A DNA stretch of 64,000 nt from Bin80 sp965116685 (GTDB lineage: Bacteria; Bacteroidota; Rhodothermia; Rhodothermales; Bin80). The DNA lies in assembly GCA_965116685.1 (NCBI GenBank), contig OZ220707.1, positions 806,001-870,000 of the forward strand, read 5' to 3'. Position numbers and translations under genes: made by a program. Numbering within the stretch: position 1 is the stretch's first letter; every line of letters starts with the position of its first letter. Positions 55,645 through 64,000 of the stretch are shown piece by piece. The notes beneath the pieces are model-generated. The model was not told the DNA's origin, searched no databases, and worked only from the letters and a program-made list of their open reading frames with translations.

Positions 55645-57096
55645 ATGGGACAAGTTGGAGTTCAACTCTCTCCTCTAAGGATCTACCGCACCGGGAATGC
55701 CTTGATCGTGGCTGGGTTCATTCTCGGCCTAGGGCTGACTTTTGCCCTTGCCAGTACCGGATCTGTCCCATATTTAATCGTACTACCTGCAGCGGTTCTA
55801 GGAGTTGTCACAGTAGGAATTTTACTTGCATACCCCCTCCTCAATCTGATGATAGCGATTTTGGGGTTTGTGCTGATGGCCTCCAATGAAGCGGGTTTTC
55901 AAGTAATTGAGATCGCCTATGCAGCCTATCTTTTTGCATTCCTCCTGACGTGGTTTTTCCGCCATGCGATTTCTGGACGATCTGAGATCCTGACCGAAAA
56001 ACCTGACTTGGCACTGGCCCTGTTCCTGGGGCTACTTCCAGCAACTTTGATCCTGACATATTTCTTCCATGGGGATTTTCTGGTAGCATTCAGCGAGTTA
56101 ATTTCGCTCTCGATGTTACTGGTCTACTTCCCAGTCAAACATGCGGTTGTTCATCACCGGACAGGTCCAAAACTCATACTCATTACAGTGGTCGCCATGA
56201 GTGTTTTAGTAGCGATTGTAAATTCGTTTGAATATGCATCGGACCTATCAAATGCTACACATTTATCGCATATTGCTGGATCACGAGTGGTTGAGAACGA
56301 CGCACTACTCACGATTGGTGCACTCATGAGTCTGACCCTTCTTGTTTATGCCCGAAGCCCTATTTCACTGCTACTTTCTGCGAGCGCCGTGGCACTCACA
56401 TTTGCTGGATTGATCATGACACAGGCCCGGGGAGCCTGGCTGGCGTTTATGCTTGGAATGTTCGTCCTCATTCTACTTGTCCGCACTCCAGAACGAGTCA
56501 AAATACTGACGATTGGCACCATTATCAGTGTCCTGATCCTTGGCATCGGGTATATCCTGATCGGCCCATTCCTGAATGTAGTCATTGAGGGGATTGTCGA
56601 ACGGTTTGGAACGATTGCTACATCATTCACCCAAGATCTGTCTCTTGTGAACCGATTCCGCGAGACCCAGGCAGTTTTGGAGAGAATTGTATTGAATCCC
56701 CTGATCGGATACGGACCTGGTGTCTCCTATGTGTTTTACGACATCGTCCATCAATCAACCGACACGGATTCGTTTGTGCATAATGGATATATCGGCCTCT
56801 GGTACAAATATGGCCTTTGGGGGCTCGGACTGGTTCTATATTTCTGGTATTCGACTGTTAAACTGGGACTGCGTGCATTTCGGAGTGATGCGACGGATTA
56901 CTGGACCCGTTTGGCTGGCTTAGCAGGTGCCATCCCCCTTGTCGCATTGACAATTACCACCCTGGTGGGGAATCCATTTTTTCTGAAGAATCAGTTATTT
57001 ATCATTGCCATCGCGGCAGGATTAGCAGTCGGCGCCGGTGAACGATCGTCAAATCTGACGGCTACTTCATCTGTTGCAACTAAAAACCATACTTAG
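55645..57096 (+). CDS. O-antigen ligase/polymerase family membrane protein (Wzy/WaaL-like)
   Basis: This 483-residue protein has about 11-12 membrane helices and the Wzy_C-type large periplasmic loop near 340-400 (NPLIGYGPGVSYVFYD, HNGYIGLWYKYGLWGLGLV). A good Shine-Dalgarno (AGGA, 7 bp before ATG) supports the start. It either polymerises repeat units or ligates the glycan. In this context, beside a Wza-like and a Wzz-like gene, polymerase is more likely. Confidence 0.82.
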   Translation: MGQVGVQLSPLRIYRTGNALIVAGFILGLGLTFALASTGSVPYLIVLPAAVLGVVTVGILLAYPLLNLMIAILGFVLMASNEAGFQVIEIAYAAYLFAFLLTWFFRHAISGRSEILTEKPDLALALFLGLLPATLILTYFFHGDFLVAFSELISLSMLLVYFPVKHAVVHHRTGPKLILITVVAMSVLVAIVNSFEYASDLSNATHLSHIAGSRVVENDALLTIGALMSLTLLVYARSPISLLLSASAVALTFAGLIMTQARGAWLAFMLGMFVLILLVRTPERVKILTIGTIISVLILGIGYILIGPFLNVVIEGIVERFGTIATSFTQDLSLVNRFRETQAVLERIVLNPLIGYGPGVSYVFYDIVHQSTDTDSFVHNGYIGLWYKYGLWGLGLVLYFWYSTVKLGLRAFRSDATDYWTRLAGLAGAIPLVALTITTLVGNPFFLKNQLFIIAIAAGLAVGAGERSSNLTATSSVATKNHT

Positions 57097-57261
57097 ACAT
57101 CTTGCATAGATTTACCCTCTCAACTGAATTATTGGATTCTATCCTCCGTACGACGAGGGGTTGTGTAAAGTCAATGGTGCATCGAATCTTAAACTCCATA
57201 TACGTACTGCTGCTGATACGTACGGCACCCGGGCAGTACCCGGAGAATGAACCAGTTATTT

Positions 57262-57286
57262 ATGGTTGACCTGATTAGTCAACCAT
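57262..57286. promoter_or_regulatory. Perfect 9-bp inverted repeat upstream of glycosyltransferase gene
   Basis: ATGGTTGAC (57262-57270), CTGATTA, GTCAACCAT (57278-57286) lie 30 bp before the ATG at 57316, inside a 219-bp gap in the polysaccharide locus. There is no T-run. It is placed as an operator or attenuator. Confidence 0.4.
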
Positions 57287-57315
57287 GAGATCTCATGCTT
57301 TTGAACTGTTGAATC

Positions 57316-58491
57316 ATGCGAGTACTGATCCACGATTTCGGGGCTTATGCCTTCCCGGTTACGCTGAGCCAAGCTCTTCAGGATCGCGGATATGAAGTTG
57401 GACACGCCTATTGTGACAGTCTCATCACAACCCCTCAAAATGTAAGTGCGGGTTCTGCTGATTTCACGCTCCTACCTGTCCAGACATCTCGCCCACTCAA
57501 CAAATACAATCTCGTCCAGCGATGGATTCAGGAACAGGAATACGGGCGGCTGGCTACTCGTGTCATTCTGGATTTTAACCCGGATGTCGTGATTTCTGCA
57601 AATGCACCCCTAAATGCACAGGAACGCATTCTGAGATCATGCAAGCAAAATAGTATTCCATTTGTGTTTTGGCTGCAGGACCTGATTGGATTGGCAACTT
57701 CAAGAGTACTGAAATCAAAGCTCCCTCTTTTCTCTTCAGTCATCGGCCGCTACTTCCAGTCGCTTGAGGGACGATTGCTTCGAAAGAGTGATGCCGTAAT
57801 TTTGATCACGGAGGATTTTACTCCTGCCCTCCAGAAGTTCGGGATTGCATCTGACCGCTGTCATGTGATTGAAAACTGGGGCACTCTGGATCGATTTGAA
57901 GGCGACCCTTCGACATGGGCGCGAAAAAATGAACTCAATCGGTGCCCCATTCTACTTTATGCGGGTACATTGAGTATGAAGCACAACCCTGCTACCCTGC
58001 TGCATCTTGCACAGCAGATTGGTAACCGTGCTCAAATTGTGGTCGTTTCGCAAGGAGCAGGAGCAGATTGGCTTACGAAAACGATTACTGAGCATAATCT
58101 TAATAACCTGACGGTTCTACCCTACCAGGAAGTAGATCAACTACCTGCGGTATACGCCAGTGCACAAATACTTCTGGTTTTACTCACCGAAGATGCAGGG
58201 CAGTTTTCCGTGCCATCAAAAGTATTGACCTGTCTCTGCGCAGGCCGGCCAATTCTTGCCGCCATCCCCAGAGAAAATCTGGCAGCACGAATAATTAAGG
58301 ACTCAGGAGCAGGGTTTATTACGGATCCAAATGATCATGTTGAGTTTGTTCAGAAAGCTCAACTGCTTCTCAATGAACCAGAGTTATGTCAGTCCATGGG
58401 CGAAAACGCTCGAAAATGGGCAGATGAACAATTTGAGATCGGTAAAATCACCGATCAGTTTGAGCATGTCCTTAAGCAGGCATCTACATGA
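57316..58491 (+). CDS. GT4-family glycosyltransferase
   Basis: This 391-residue GT-B protein begins MRVLIHDFGAYAFPVTLSQA. It has VISANAPLNAQERILRSCKQ, FVFWLQDLIGLATSRV (WbuB-like acceptor side), LYAGTLSMKHNPATLLHLAQ and a C-terminal donor site region with FSVPSKVLTCLCAGRPILAA. It probably adds a sugar during polysaccharide repeat-unit synthesis. It overlaps the next gene by 4 bp. Confidence 0.87.
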   Translation: MRVLIHDFGAYAFPVTLSQALQDRGYEVGHAYCDSLITTPQNVSAGSADFTLLPVQTSRPLNKYNLVQRWIQEQEYGRLATRVILDFNPDVVISANAPLNAQERILRSCKQNSIPFVFWLQDLIGLATSRVLKSKLPLFSSVIGRYFQSLEGRLLRKSDAVILITEDFTPALQKFGIASDRCHVIENWGTLDRFEGDPSTWARKNELNRCPILLYAGTLSMKHNPATLLHLAQQIGNRAQIVVVSQGAGADWLTKTITEHNLNNLTVLPYQEVDQLPAVYASAQILLVLLTEDAGQFSVPSKVLTCLCAGRPILAAIPRENLAARIIKDSGAGFITDPNDHVEFVQKAQLLLNEPELCQSMGENARKWADEQFEIGKITDQFEHVLKQAST

Positions 58492-59654
58492 ACCGCCCGA
58501 TTGCCTATGTAGCACGTTTCGTGCCTGAATATCGACGTCCCATTCTAGAAAAACTGAATGAACAATTGGATGGACGGCTCATTGTGTGCGCAGGTACTTC
58601 CCGTGACACTTCTTTCAAAGATTTATCCCGTGGCCCTGCCCCAGGCTATCGGCGCATTGATCTAAAAAATAGATGGATCGGCAACCAAAGGGCATTGATC
58701 CAAAATTCGTGCCCTATTTTTGGATGCAATCCCATTGTAATTCTGGCAGAGGAATCGCCCCGTACGGTCTCGCTACCCTGGTTACTGGCGACTGCTCGGT
58801 TAAAACAGATTGGCACCTTGCTATGGGGGCATTTTTCATCGAATCGGCGAGCATTTTCCGAGCGAAATCTGCTTGATCGCTACCGAATCGCTTTGGCAAA
58901 ACGTGTGGATGGGTGCGTCTGCTATACCGATGAAATCGCGGACCTAATCCGCCCCCATGTACCTGCTGAACGCCGTTTTATTGCCCGCAACACATTGGAC
59001 ACGGACGAACTGTTCCAGATACATAAGACCTTGGAGGCGGAGGGGAAAGAACATGTTCGGGCCCGCCTTGGCATACCTATGCAAGGAAAGACGATGGTAT
59101 TTATTGGACGCCTTGTCGCTGATAAGAAACCCGAAGTGCTGCTCAATCTGCACAAGAAGTTATGCACAAAAGAAAAGACCACACTCATTATCATTGGAGA
59201 TGGCCCGGAGCGGAATCGGCTAATAGCTCAGGCCCAAGATGAAGACCTAGGAAATGTATTCTTCCCGGGAACACTCACAAAGCTCGAAGACTCTGCACCC
59301 TGGATGTATGCAGCAGATGTAATGGTTTGCCCAGGATATGTCGGGTTAAATGTGAACCATGCATTTTGTCTGGGCCTCCCTGTGGTTACCTGTAGCAGTC
59401 CTGACCCACAAATCCGCTATCACAGCCCGGAGATCGCTTACCTGAAAACCGGTGTAAACGGCGTGCTGGCTCCTTACGGTGATCTCGATTCTCTTGTGAA
59501 AGCAACTCTGACTGTATTAGAAGATCAAGAGCGCTTCTCATCCCAGGCATACGAGTATGCACAATCACATCTACAATTACAGGGAATGATTGTCGGCTTA
59601 GTCCAAGCCATTGAGCATGCGGAGTCCTGTGCATTACATAAACAACCCCTATAG
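58488..59654 (+). CDS. GT4-family glycosyltransferase
   Basis: This 388-residue protein begins NRPIAYVARFVPEYRRPILEK. It has VFIGRLVADKKPEVLLNLHK, IIIGDGPERNRLIAQAQDE and MYAADVMVCPGYVGLNVNHAF, the C-terminal nucleotide-sugar domain. The usual EPFGxxxxE motif is replaced by GYVGLNVNH, as in some GT4 members. It is translationally coupled to the previous gene. Confidence 0.85.
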   Translation: MNRPIAYVARFVPEYRRPILEKLNEQLDGRLIVCAGTSRDTSFKDLSRGPAPGYRRIDLKNRWIGNQRALIQNSCPIFGCNPIVILAEESPRTVSLPWLLATARLKQIGTLLWGHFSSNRRAFSERNLLDRYRIALAKRVDGCVCYTDEIADLIRPHVPAERRFIARNTLDTDELFQIHKTLEAEGKEHVRARLGIPMQGKTMVFIGRLVADKKPEVLLNLHKKLCTKEKTTLIIIGDGPERNRLIAQAQDEDLGNVFFPGTLTKLEDSAPWMYAADVMVCPGYVGLNVNHAFCLGLPVVTCSSPDPQIRYHSPEIAYLKTGVNGVLAPYGDLDSLVKATLTVLEDQERFSSQAYEYAQSHLQLQGMIVGLVQAIEHAESCALHKQPL

Positions 59655-59779
59655 CGAACCCTGAACCTACCAGTAAATTAATTCCACGAACCTTGAGATT
59701 GTTGTCCTACATTGGGTAATACTTTTACAATGTACCTCATTGAGAACAAGACACATCTCATTCAAGGGAGAGCTGATAA

Positions 59780-60985
59780 ATGAATATGCCGCACACTGTT
59801 CTTTTTGACCTGAATGCTGGCGGCCATCACGGCCAGTATGTAAAACAGCTCACGCAATATTGGTGTGCGCGAACATTTCCAGGCCACCTATCCATTATGG
59901 TCACGCCCTCGCTCTTGAAAAAGCACTCCGACCTAATTGAGCTAGTCAAGCGATGTGATCGCGCTGATATCCGGGAATTGCCCAAGTGCCCCTCGTCAGG
60001 AAACCTTGTCCAGACTGCCAGAATGCAGGGGCACATTCTTAAAAATTCTCTGAACGAGTTGAGGCCTTCACACTGCCTGCTTTTGGATTTTGACTTGTTC
60101 CAACTCCCTCTCGCATTCGGACTCAGGTTCAAGTATCCAATTTCAATTTCAGGAATATATTTTCGACCCTTTTTACGTTCTGAGCATCTGGTCGGACTTC
60201 AAACTGGCCTTGGTGATTTTGCACGATATATGCGTAAACGTGTTGTTTTGGCCGCGGCGCTTCGCAATCCACATTTTAAGTGTCTTTTCAGCCTTGACCC
60301 GTACTTTGCAGAAGAGTACAACTCTTCCACTGCATGTGTTCTTCCGCTTCCAGACGGCGTTGAGCCGCAGCTTCCTTCAGCCAGTCCATCAGAGACACGG
60401 CGTAAGTGGGGTGTGGAATCTGGACGCAGATTGGCACTCTTTTTTGGCAGTTTAGCCAAACGCAAAGGCATCATTTAGACGTTGGATGCAGTCCGCCTAC
60501 TTTCCCCCGAGAATCAAACCAAACTGTGCCTGGCATTGGTCGGAACAGTGGCACCTGCTGATCAACACGCACTAATGGAACAGCTTGACATCTTAAAAAA
60601 ATCATCCAGAGTGCAGATAATAAAGGCGTTGCGATTTGTATCCGATACAGAGATGATCAACCTATTTTCTGCCTCTGACCTCATTTTGTTGCCCTATCAG
60701 CGACACGCCGGATCCAGTGGCATTCTGGTTCGCGCTGCACAGGCTGGTAAACCGGTATTGGGAAGCAATTACGGACTTATTGGGCGTTATATTCGCGATT
60801 TCGAACTCGGCATTCGTGTCGAATCTTCTATGTCCGTTGACATAGCCAGCGGCATGTCGCAGTGGTTGGAATCACCGCAGAACTTTCCATTTGATGCAAA
60901 AAAAGCTTCCACCTTTGGTGAGCATCATACAGCCGAGCGCTTTTCTGAAGTGATATTTAGCCAGATTTATGATCAACCCCCTTAA
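59780..60985 (+). pseudogene. GT4-family glycosyltransferase interrupted by an in-frame TAG
   Basis: A 402-codon frame with a good Shine-Dalgarno (AGGGAG, 9 bp before ATG 59780) is broken only by TAG at 60476-60478. Upstream is the acceptor half (HTVLFDLNAGGHHGQYVKQL) ending FFGSLAKRKGII. Downstream the same frame resumes with TLDAVRLLSPENQTKL and a normal GT4 donor half (ALVGTVAPADQHALMEQLD, GSSGILVRAAQAGKPVLGSN). One substitution (such as GAG or CAG to TAG) explains it. The downstream half has a TTG that could start a separate fragment. Probably inactive unless the stop is read through or is an assembly error. Confidence 0.88.
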
Positions 60986-61023
60986 CTCGATCTTAACCCA
61001 AGTTTAGGGATTGACTCGCCGGG

Positions 61024-61047
61024 TGGGGGGATGCGTAATTCCCCCAT
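61024..61047. terminator. Hairpin after the glycosyltransferase genes
   Basis: TGGGGGG ... TTCCCCCA can fold into a GC-rich 6-bp stem. It is followed by ATACTTGG rather than a T-run, so it is a weak terminator candidate. Confidence 0.3.
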
Positions 61048-61114
61048 ACTTGGAACTTCCTATATTTGGGAGATTGCATGCTTTTCGCAAATACTAGTTA
61101 CTACTTCTGTGCCC

Positions 61115-61145
61115 AAGGCTTAAAGGTCGGATAAAGCCTTTATTT
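61115..61145. promoter_or_regulatory. Hairpin with short T-rich tail in the leader of the T9SS gene
   Basis: AAGGCTT and AAGCCTT enclose about 12 bases and are followed by TATTT, 40 bp upstream of ATG 61182. A TATATTTG box fitting the Bacteroidota -7 motif lies at 61061-61068, so the hairpin could be in the 5' leader. Either a terminator of the previous unit or an mRNA leader element. Confidence 0.35.
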
Positions 61146-61181
61146 CGCCACGGTTAAAGAGCACACAACCTACTTGCATCC

Positions 61182-63098
61182 ATGTGCAAAGCAAATATGA
61201 TTCCTGTGAAACGTCTACTTTATCTGATAGTGATGTGTCATTGTATGGTGCTCATTGCAGGTCCACGAGAGATATACGCGCAATTGCCGAGTCAGGGTGT
61301 GATCTTCGACGACTTTGAATACACAAGCACCACATGGTGTTCGGAAGTAGATGACACATGCGAGGGCTACCCAAATAGACAGCCTCCTTCAGAATCGGTG
61401 TTTGGACGAAACGTCTGGCACACGAATACAAGTGGTGACACTACGAACGCACGAGCTTGGTACCAGTACCTCTGGCAAGAACTAGATTATCTAGAGTATC
61501 AGGACACGCTCTCTTCGCTCAATGTGAATGGTAATGGCTATCATCATTTAATTTTCCGAGCAGATTCAGGCTCCTATGGGGGTCATGAAAGCGATGAAAC
61601 TATATCATCTAGACAAATTATCTCTGGTTTCACGGCTCGACGAGGTACTTGGGCGGCGCGTGTCAATTTCGGTGACATGGAGCCTGCTACCGTCGCCGGT
61701 TTTGTTCAGGCGTTTTGGACGCTTAGCCTTGCCCACGGAAAAGCAACTGATGGCTCAATACGATGGAACGAGTTTGATTTCGAATGGAATAACCAATTCA
61801 ACGATACTACACAAACGTACCACTATCTCAGAACCGGGCACACAGCGGGAGGCATAAGTAGTGCGAATGCCAGCACGAGCCATGAACCGCTGTTCGGCCC
61901 CGCATGGCCCAATCGTGGTGCAGGTAGTGGTAGTCCGAAAATTCATGATTGGTCGTGTAAATTCTTCTGGGGAGCTTACGAGTCCGTAAGCCTACTTGAC
62001 GGACAGGACTGCTCCCGGTTAATAAATCAGGATACAGTGGAGATTGTAACTGAGCAGGATACAGTCAGATACACACCACTCCATGATCCAGAGATGACTC
62101 TTATCCTTCAGATCACTGACAGCACAGTCTTTTACGACATTGCCCCAGACGGCTGGGGTGGTACCCTCGTAGCCCACTCGGAGATCAGCAATCGCGTCTC
62201 CAACCTCCCAATGGCAACCTTATTCAGCCAATACATCGAAAGCGGATCGAAGATAGATACCACGGAAAATTATTCGGTGGATTGGTTCTATTACTCACCA
62301 AGTACAACGACCAACATCAATGAGGTGAAAGAACACGTCACTTACCTGCGAAATACGGTGTCTACATCCCGCTTTAACAACACAGGCATTGGTCTGGAAC
62401 GTCCATTTGCACATCTGCCCGGTATCGTGTCTGATTCGTCTAAATCTAATAGAGCAAATCGGACCACCCCACTCTCGCTTGACTTCAGTCTTAATCCCAC
62501 CTATATGGTGCCTGGAAGCACAACTACCCTTGTTGCACTTCCACCTCTTAGACATGGATTTTATCAATATAAATGGAGATATCGACAACGTTATTCAGAT
62601 GATTCTCTCTCGGAATGGTTTTCTCTAATAACCACAAATCCTGGTGGATGGGAAACAACATTTACATTTCCATCAGGTGTTGAAACTGTCGAATTCAAGG
62701 TGCGGCTTGAGGAATTGGAAAGTCCAAGCAACCCAGTCGTCCTTGATAACGACACAGTAAAACCTATTACTGAAACATTCGTTATTTTCGCTTATAATGA
62801 TGCCTCCGCAGGTGGAAAAACAAATCTCGTATCAGGGTTGGTCGGTCTCGAACAGAACTACCCGAACCCGTTCAATCCGGCTACAAAAATTCACTTCGGC
62901 ATTCCCGAGCCGGGGCATGTCACTCTTGTTATTTCTGATATTCTGGGACGGGAAGTCGCACGGCTGGTAGATGAACAAGTGAATGCGGGCCGTCATCAAG
63001 TGACATGGGATGCCTCCAGCTTCCCTAGTGGCGTATACATTTATTACTTGCGAACTCCTGTACTCACCCAGACCAGAACGATGGTGTTGACGAAGTAG
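61182..63098 (+). CDS. Secreted protein with T9SS C-terminal sorting domain, possible GH16-like fold
   Basis: This 638-residue protein has a signal region (KRLLYLIVMCHCMVLIAGPR, then EIYAQ). The N-terminal half is beta-rich with GTWAARVNFGDMEP, QAFWTLSL and WNEFDFEWNNQF, which resembles the E-x-D-x-E active-site strand of GH16 glucanases (here EFDFE). A fibronectin-like region follows (~420-535), then the type A T9SS sorting domain (LEQNYPNPFNPATKI start, DILGREVARLV, TWDASSFPSGVYIYYL). It is exported by the type IX system and probably anchored at the cell surface. Its position after the polysaccharide genes suggests a role in trimming or binding the polymer. The GH16 assignment is inference. 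Confidence 0.75.
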   Translation: MCKANMIPVKRLLYLIVMCHCMVLIAGPREIYAQLPSQGVIFDDFEYTSTTWCSEVDDTCEGYPNRQPPSESVFGRNVWHTNTSGDTTNARAWYQYLWQELDYLEYQDTLSSLNVNGNGYHHLIFRADSGSYGGHESDETISSRQIISGFTARRGTWAARVNFGDMEPATVAGFVQAFWTLSLAHGKATDGSIRWNEFDFEWNNQFNDTTQTYHYLRTGHTAGGISSANASTSHEPLFGPAWPNRGAGSGSPKIHDWSCKFFWGAYESVSLLDGQDCSRLINQDTVEIVTEQDTVRYTPLHDPEMTLILQITDSTVFYDIAPDGWGGTLVAHSEISNRVSNLPMATLFSQYIESGSKIDTTENYSVDWFYYSPSTTTNINEVKEHVTYLRNTVSTSRFNNTGIGLERPFAHLPGIVSDSSKSNRANRTTPLSLDFSLNPTYMVPGSTTTLVALPPLRHGFYQYKWRYRQRYSDDSLSEWFSLITTNPGGWETTFTFPSGVETVEFKVRLEELESPSNPVVLDNDTVKPITETFVIFAYNDASAGGKTNLVSGLVGLEQNYPNPFNPATKIHFGIPEPGHVTLVISDILGREVARLVDEQVNAGRHQVTWDASSFPSGVYIYYLRTPVLTQTRTMVLTK

Positions 63099-63212
63099 TT
63101 TTGCTTCCTTCTAAACTACTCCCAGAAAATCGTCAATCGCTATTCAATATTACAATACAGGCGTGTTTGTATCCAATTCTTTCGCAGATACTATCAAACA
63201 GGCTCTTCGCTT
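63099..63212. other. Short intergenic stretch before ISL3 remnants
   Basis: No gene. The sequence at 63201-63212 (GGCTCTTCGCTT) could be part of a decayed IS end but is not conclusive. Confidence 0.25.
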
Positions 63213-63480
63213 TTATGAGTGGGCAATCTGTTTTTGGGAGCCTTCAGGATACAGATCCAGTCCACCGAGATAGAAGTAAATTGCATTTGCCAACCGCTTG
63301 GTATTTTGGAATCCGCGGCAGCGGACTTTGATTATTTTGATTCGACTGTTGATGCGTTCCGCTGGTCCAGTACTGACTTTGAAGATGAATGCATTGAGAA
63401 TTCCCCAAAGGTATTTTCTGATCGTCTTGGCAACTTTAACCATGGCTTCAAGCCGACAATGTAAGGCCCGGGCAACCATT
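63213..63480 (-). pseudogene. ISL3-family transposase C-terminal fragment
   Basis: The minus-strand frame encodes LHCRLEAMVKVAKTIRKYLW, GPAERINSRIKIIKVRCRGF and LANAIYFYLGGLDLYPEG, the C-terminal end of an ISL3 transposase. Its N-terminal side stops where a second ISL3 element begins (63485). Confidence 0.75.
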
Positions 63481-63484
63481 TTTT

Positions 63485-63506
63485 GGTTCTACCGCAATTT
63501 GTGTGG
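63485..63506. repeat. ISL3-type terminal inverted repeat (left end of plus-strand element)
   Basis: Begins GGTTCTACCGCAATTTGTG, close to the terminal repeat of the island remnant (7347-7368, minus strand). It precedes the plus-strand transposase frame by ~40 bp. Confidence 0.65.
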
Positions 63507-63547
63507 AACGATTAAATTTAGGTCCCACCAAAATATAGCTTATATCA

Positions 63548-64000
63548 ATGGAACCTTATCTGGACTTGACGCGACTCACCTTGGGATTGGGGGAGGACTG
63601 GACGATTGACAAGGCGCTTCTGGATGAGCAGATTCAGCGGATGGACATCTACATATCTCATTCGGGAGGTGCGTTGATTTGTCCCGAGACGAGCGAGACG
63701 GGGACGCTCTATGATCATGGAACGGAGCGGACATGACGGCACTTGGATTGCTATGAATTCAAGTATTTTGTACATCGCCAGGTTCCCCGGATTCAGTCGT
63801 CTGCGGGCGTGAAGACGATCCAGACTCCCTGGCAACGGCGTCGAGTCGGTTTACCAGTGTGTTTGAGTGCTGGACGATTCATTTACTGAAAGCAACCAAG
63901 AACCAGACGAAGACGGCCCAGCTGCTTCGTCGTAAGTTTGACACGGTCAACCGCATCCTGCACCGCAGTGTATCGTGTGGGATGAAGCGCAGGCCGCTGG
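63548..64000 (+). pseudogene. ISL3-family transposase, degraded, running off the window
   Basis: The frame from ATG 63548 encodes an ISL3 N-terminus (ALICPETSETGTLYDHGTER). TGA at 63734-63736 replaces the expected Trp codon in ERT-W-RHLDC. The frame then continues HRQVPRIQSSAGVKTIQTPW to a one-base deletion near 63835-63838. After that SRFTSVFECWTIHLLKATKN and so on continue in another frame to the window end. Two inactivating changes make it a pseudogene. Confidence 0.8.

Noticed and set aside
60476..60478. TAG in the glycosyltransferase as programmed read-through
   Set aside because: No context supports recoding; a simple nonsense mutation (or sequencing error) is enough.
63734..63736. TGA as selenocysteine or reassigned Trp codon in the ISL3 transposase
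   Set aside because: A Trp position fits better than selenocysteine, no SECIS-like structure was seen, other genes here use TGA as a normal stop, and the same gene has a second inactivating deletion.
1..64000. CRISPR array, tRNA or rRNA genes
   Set aside because: I looked through the intergenic stretches and saw no regularly spaced repeats, cloverleaf-like sequences or rRNA-like sequence. A covariance-model scan would be needed to be certain.

Overview
The window reads as a chromosomal segment of a Gram-negative bacterium of the Bacteroidota/FCB group, most likely Rhodothermota or Balneolota. The evidence is a type IX secretion C-terminal sorting domain (61182-63098), a DUF4270 lipoprotein next to a single-domain GT5 glycogen/starch synthase-like gene, a NagB/PIG-L fusion, an LptD and an LptF/LptG permease (so an outer membrane with LPS), DUF3467, and a Bacteroidota-type -7 promoter motif (TATCTTTG) in front of a transposase. 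The taxonomic call is inference from gene content. I saw no tRNA, rRNA or CRISPR array.

Layout. 1-3164: end of msrA, the NagB/PIG-L fusion and the GT5 gene. 3123-9418: a ~6 kb defence island between GT5 and DUF4270, bounded by two ~166-bp imperfect direct repeats of the native GT5/DUF4270 junction. It holds hsdM, a HEPN toxin-like gene, a nucleotidyltransferase-HsdS fusion, an ISL3 transposase scar where hsdR would be expected, an AAA ATPase/DUF4276 pair with a truncated second gene, and a likely aldo/keto reductase scrap. 9408-13123: envelope genes (DUF4270 lipoprotein, outer-membrane protein, TPR protein). 13422-36562: housekeeping genes (eno, ftsB-like, ROK kinase, lptD, GNAT, sucC, lptF/G-like, DUF3467, a cystathionine beta-synthase-type enzyme, lon, rsgA, M20 amidohydrolase, iscA-like, clpC, tyrA, gcvT, ftsK, purE).

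36623-41395 is a nested transposon. An IS1634-family (IS4-like) element is flanked by an exact 29-bp duplication that contains the mgtE stop codon. Its transposase gene is split by an IS21-family element with 6-bp target duplications, and the istB gene of that IS21 is itself frameshifted by an exact 52-bp tandem duplication. 41390-52407: mgtE, rsmA, a VWA protein, ispG, a rhomboid protease, a class A PBP, a sulfatase and ispE. 52738-63098: an exopolysaccharide/capsule locus (SLBB export protein, Wzz-like chain-length protein, O-antigen ligase/polymerase, three glycosyltransferases with the third broken by a TAG codon) ending in a secreted T9SS-sorted protein with a possible GH16-like fold. 63201-64000: two degraded ISL3-family transposases in opposite orientation.

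The most unusual system is in the island. A HEPN protein with an RX4HXY motif (RNITSHTY) overlaps by 4 bp a protein in which a MntA-like nucleotidyltransferase (GSX10DXD) is fused in frame to a complete two-TRD HsdS. A toxin-antitoxin pair of the HepT/MntA type therefore appears to be built into a type I methylation system whose restriction subunit is not present.
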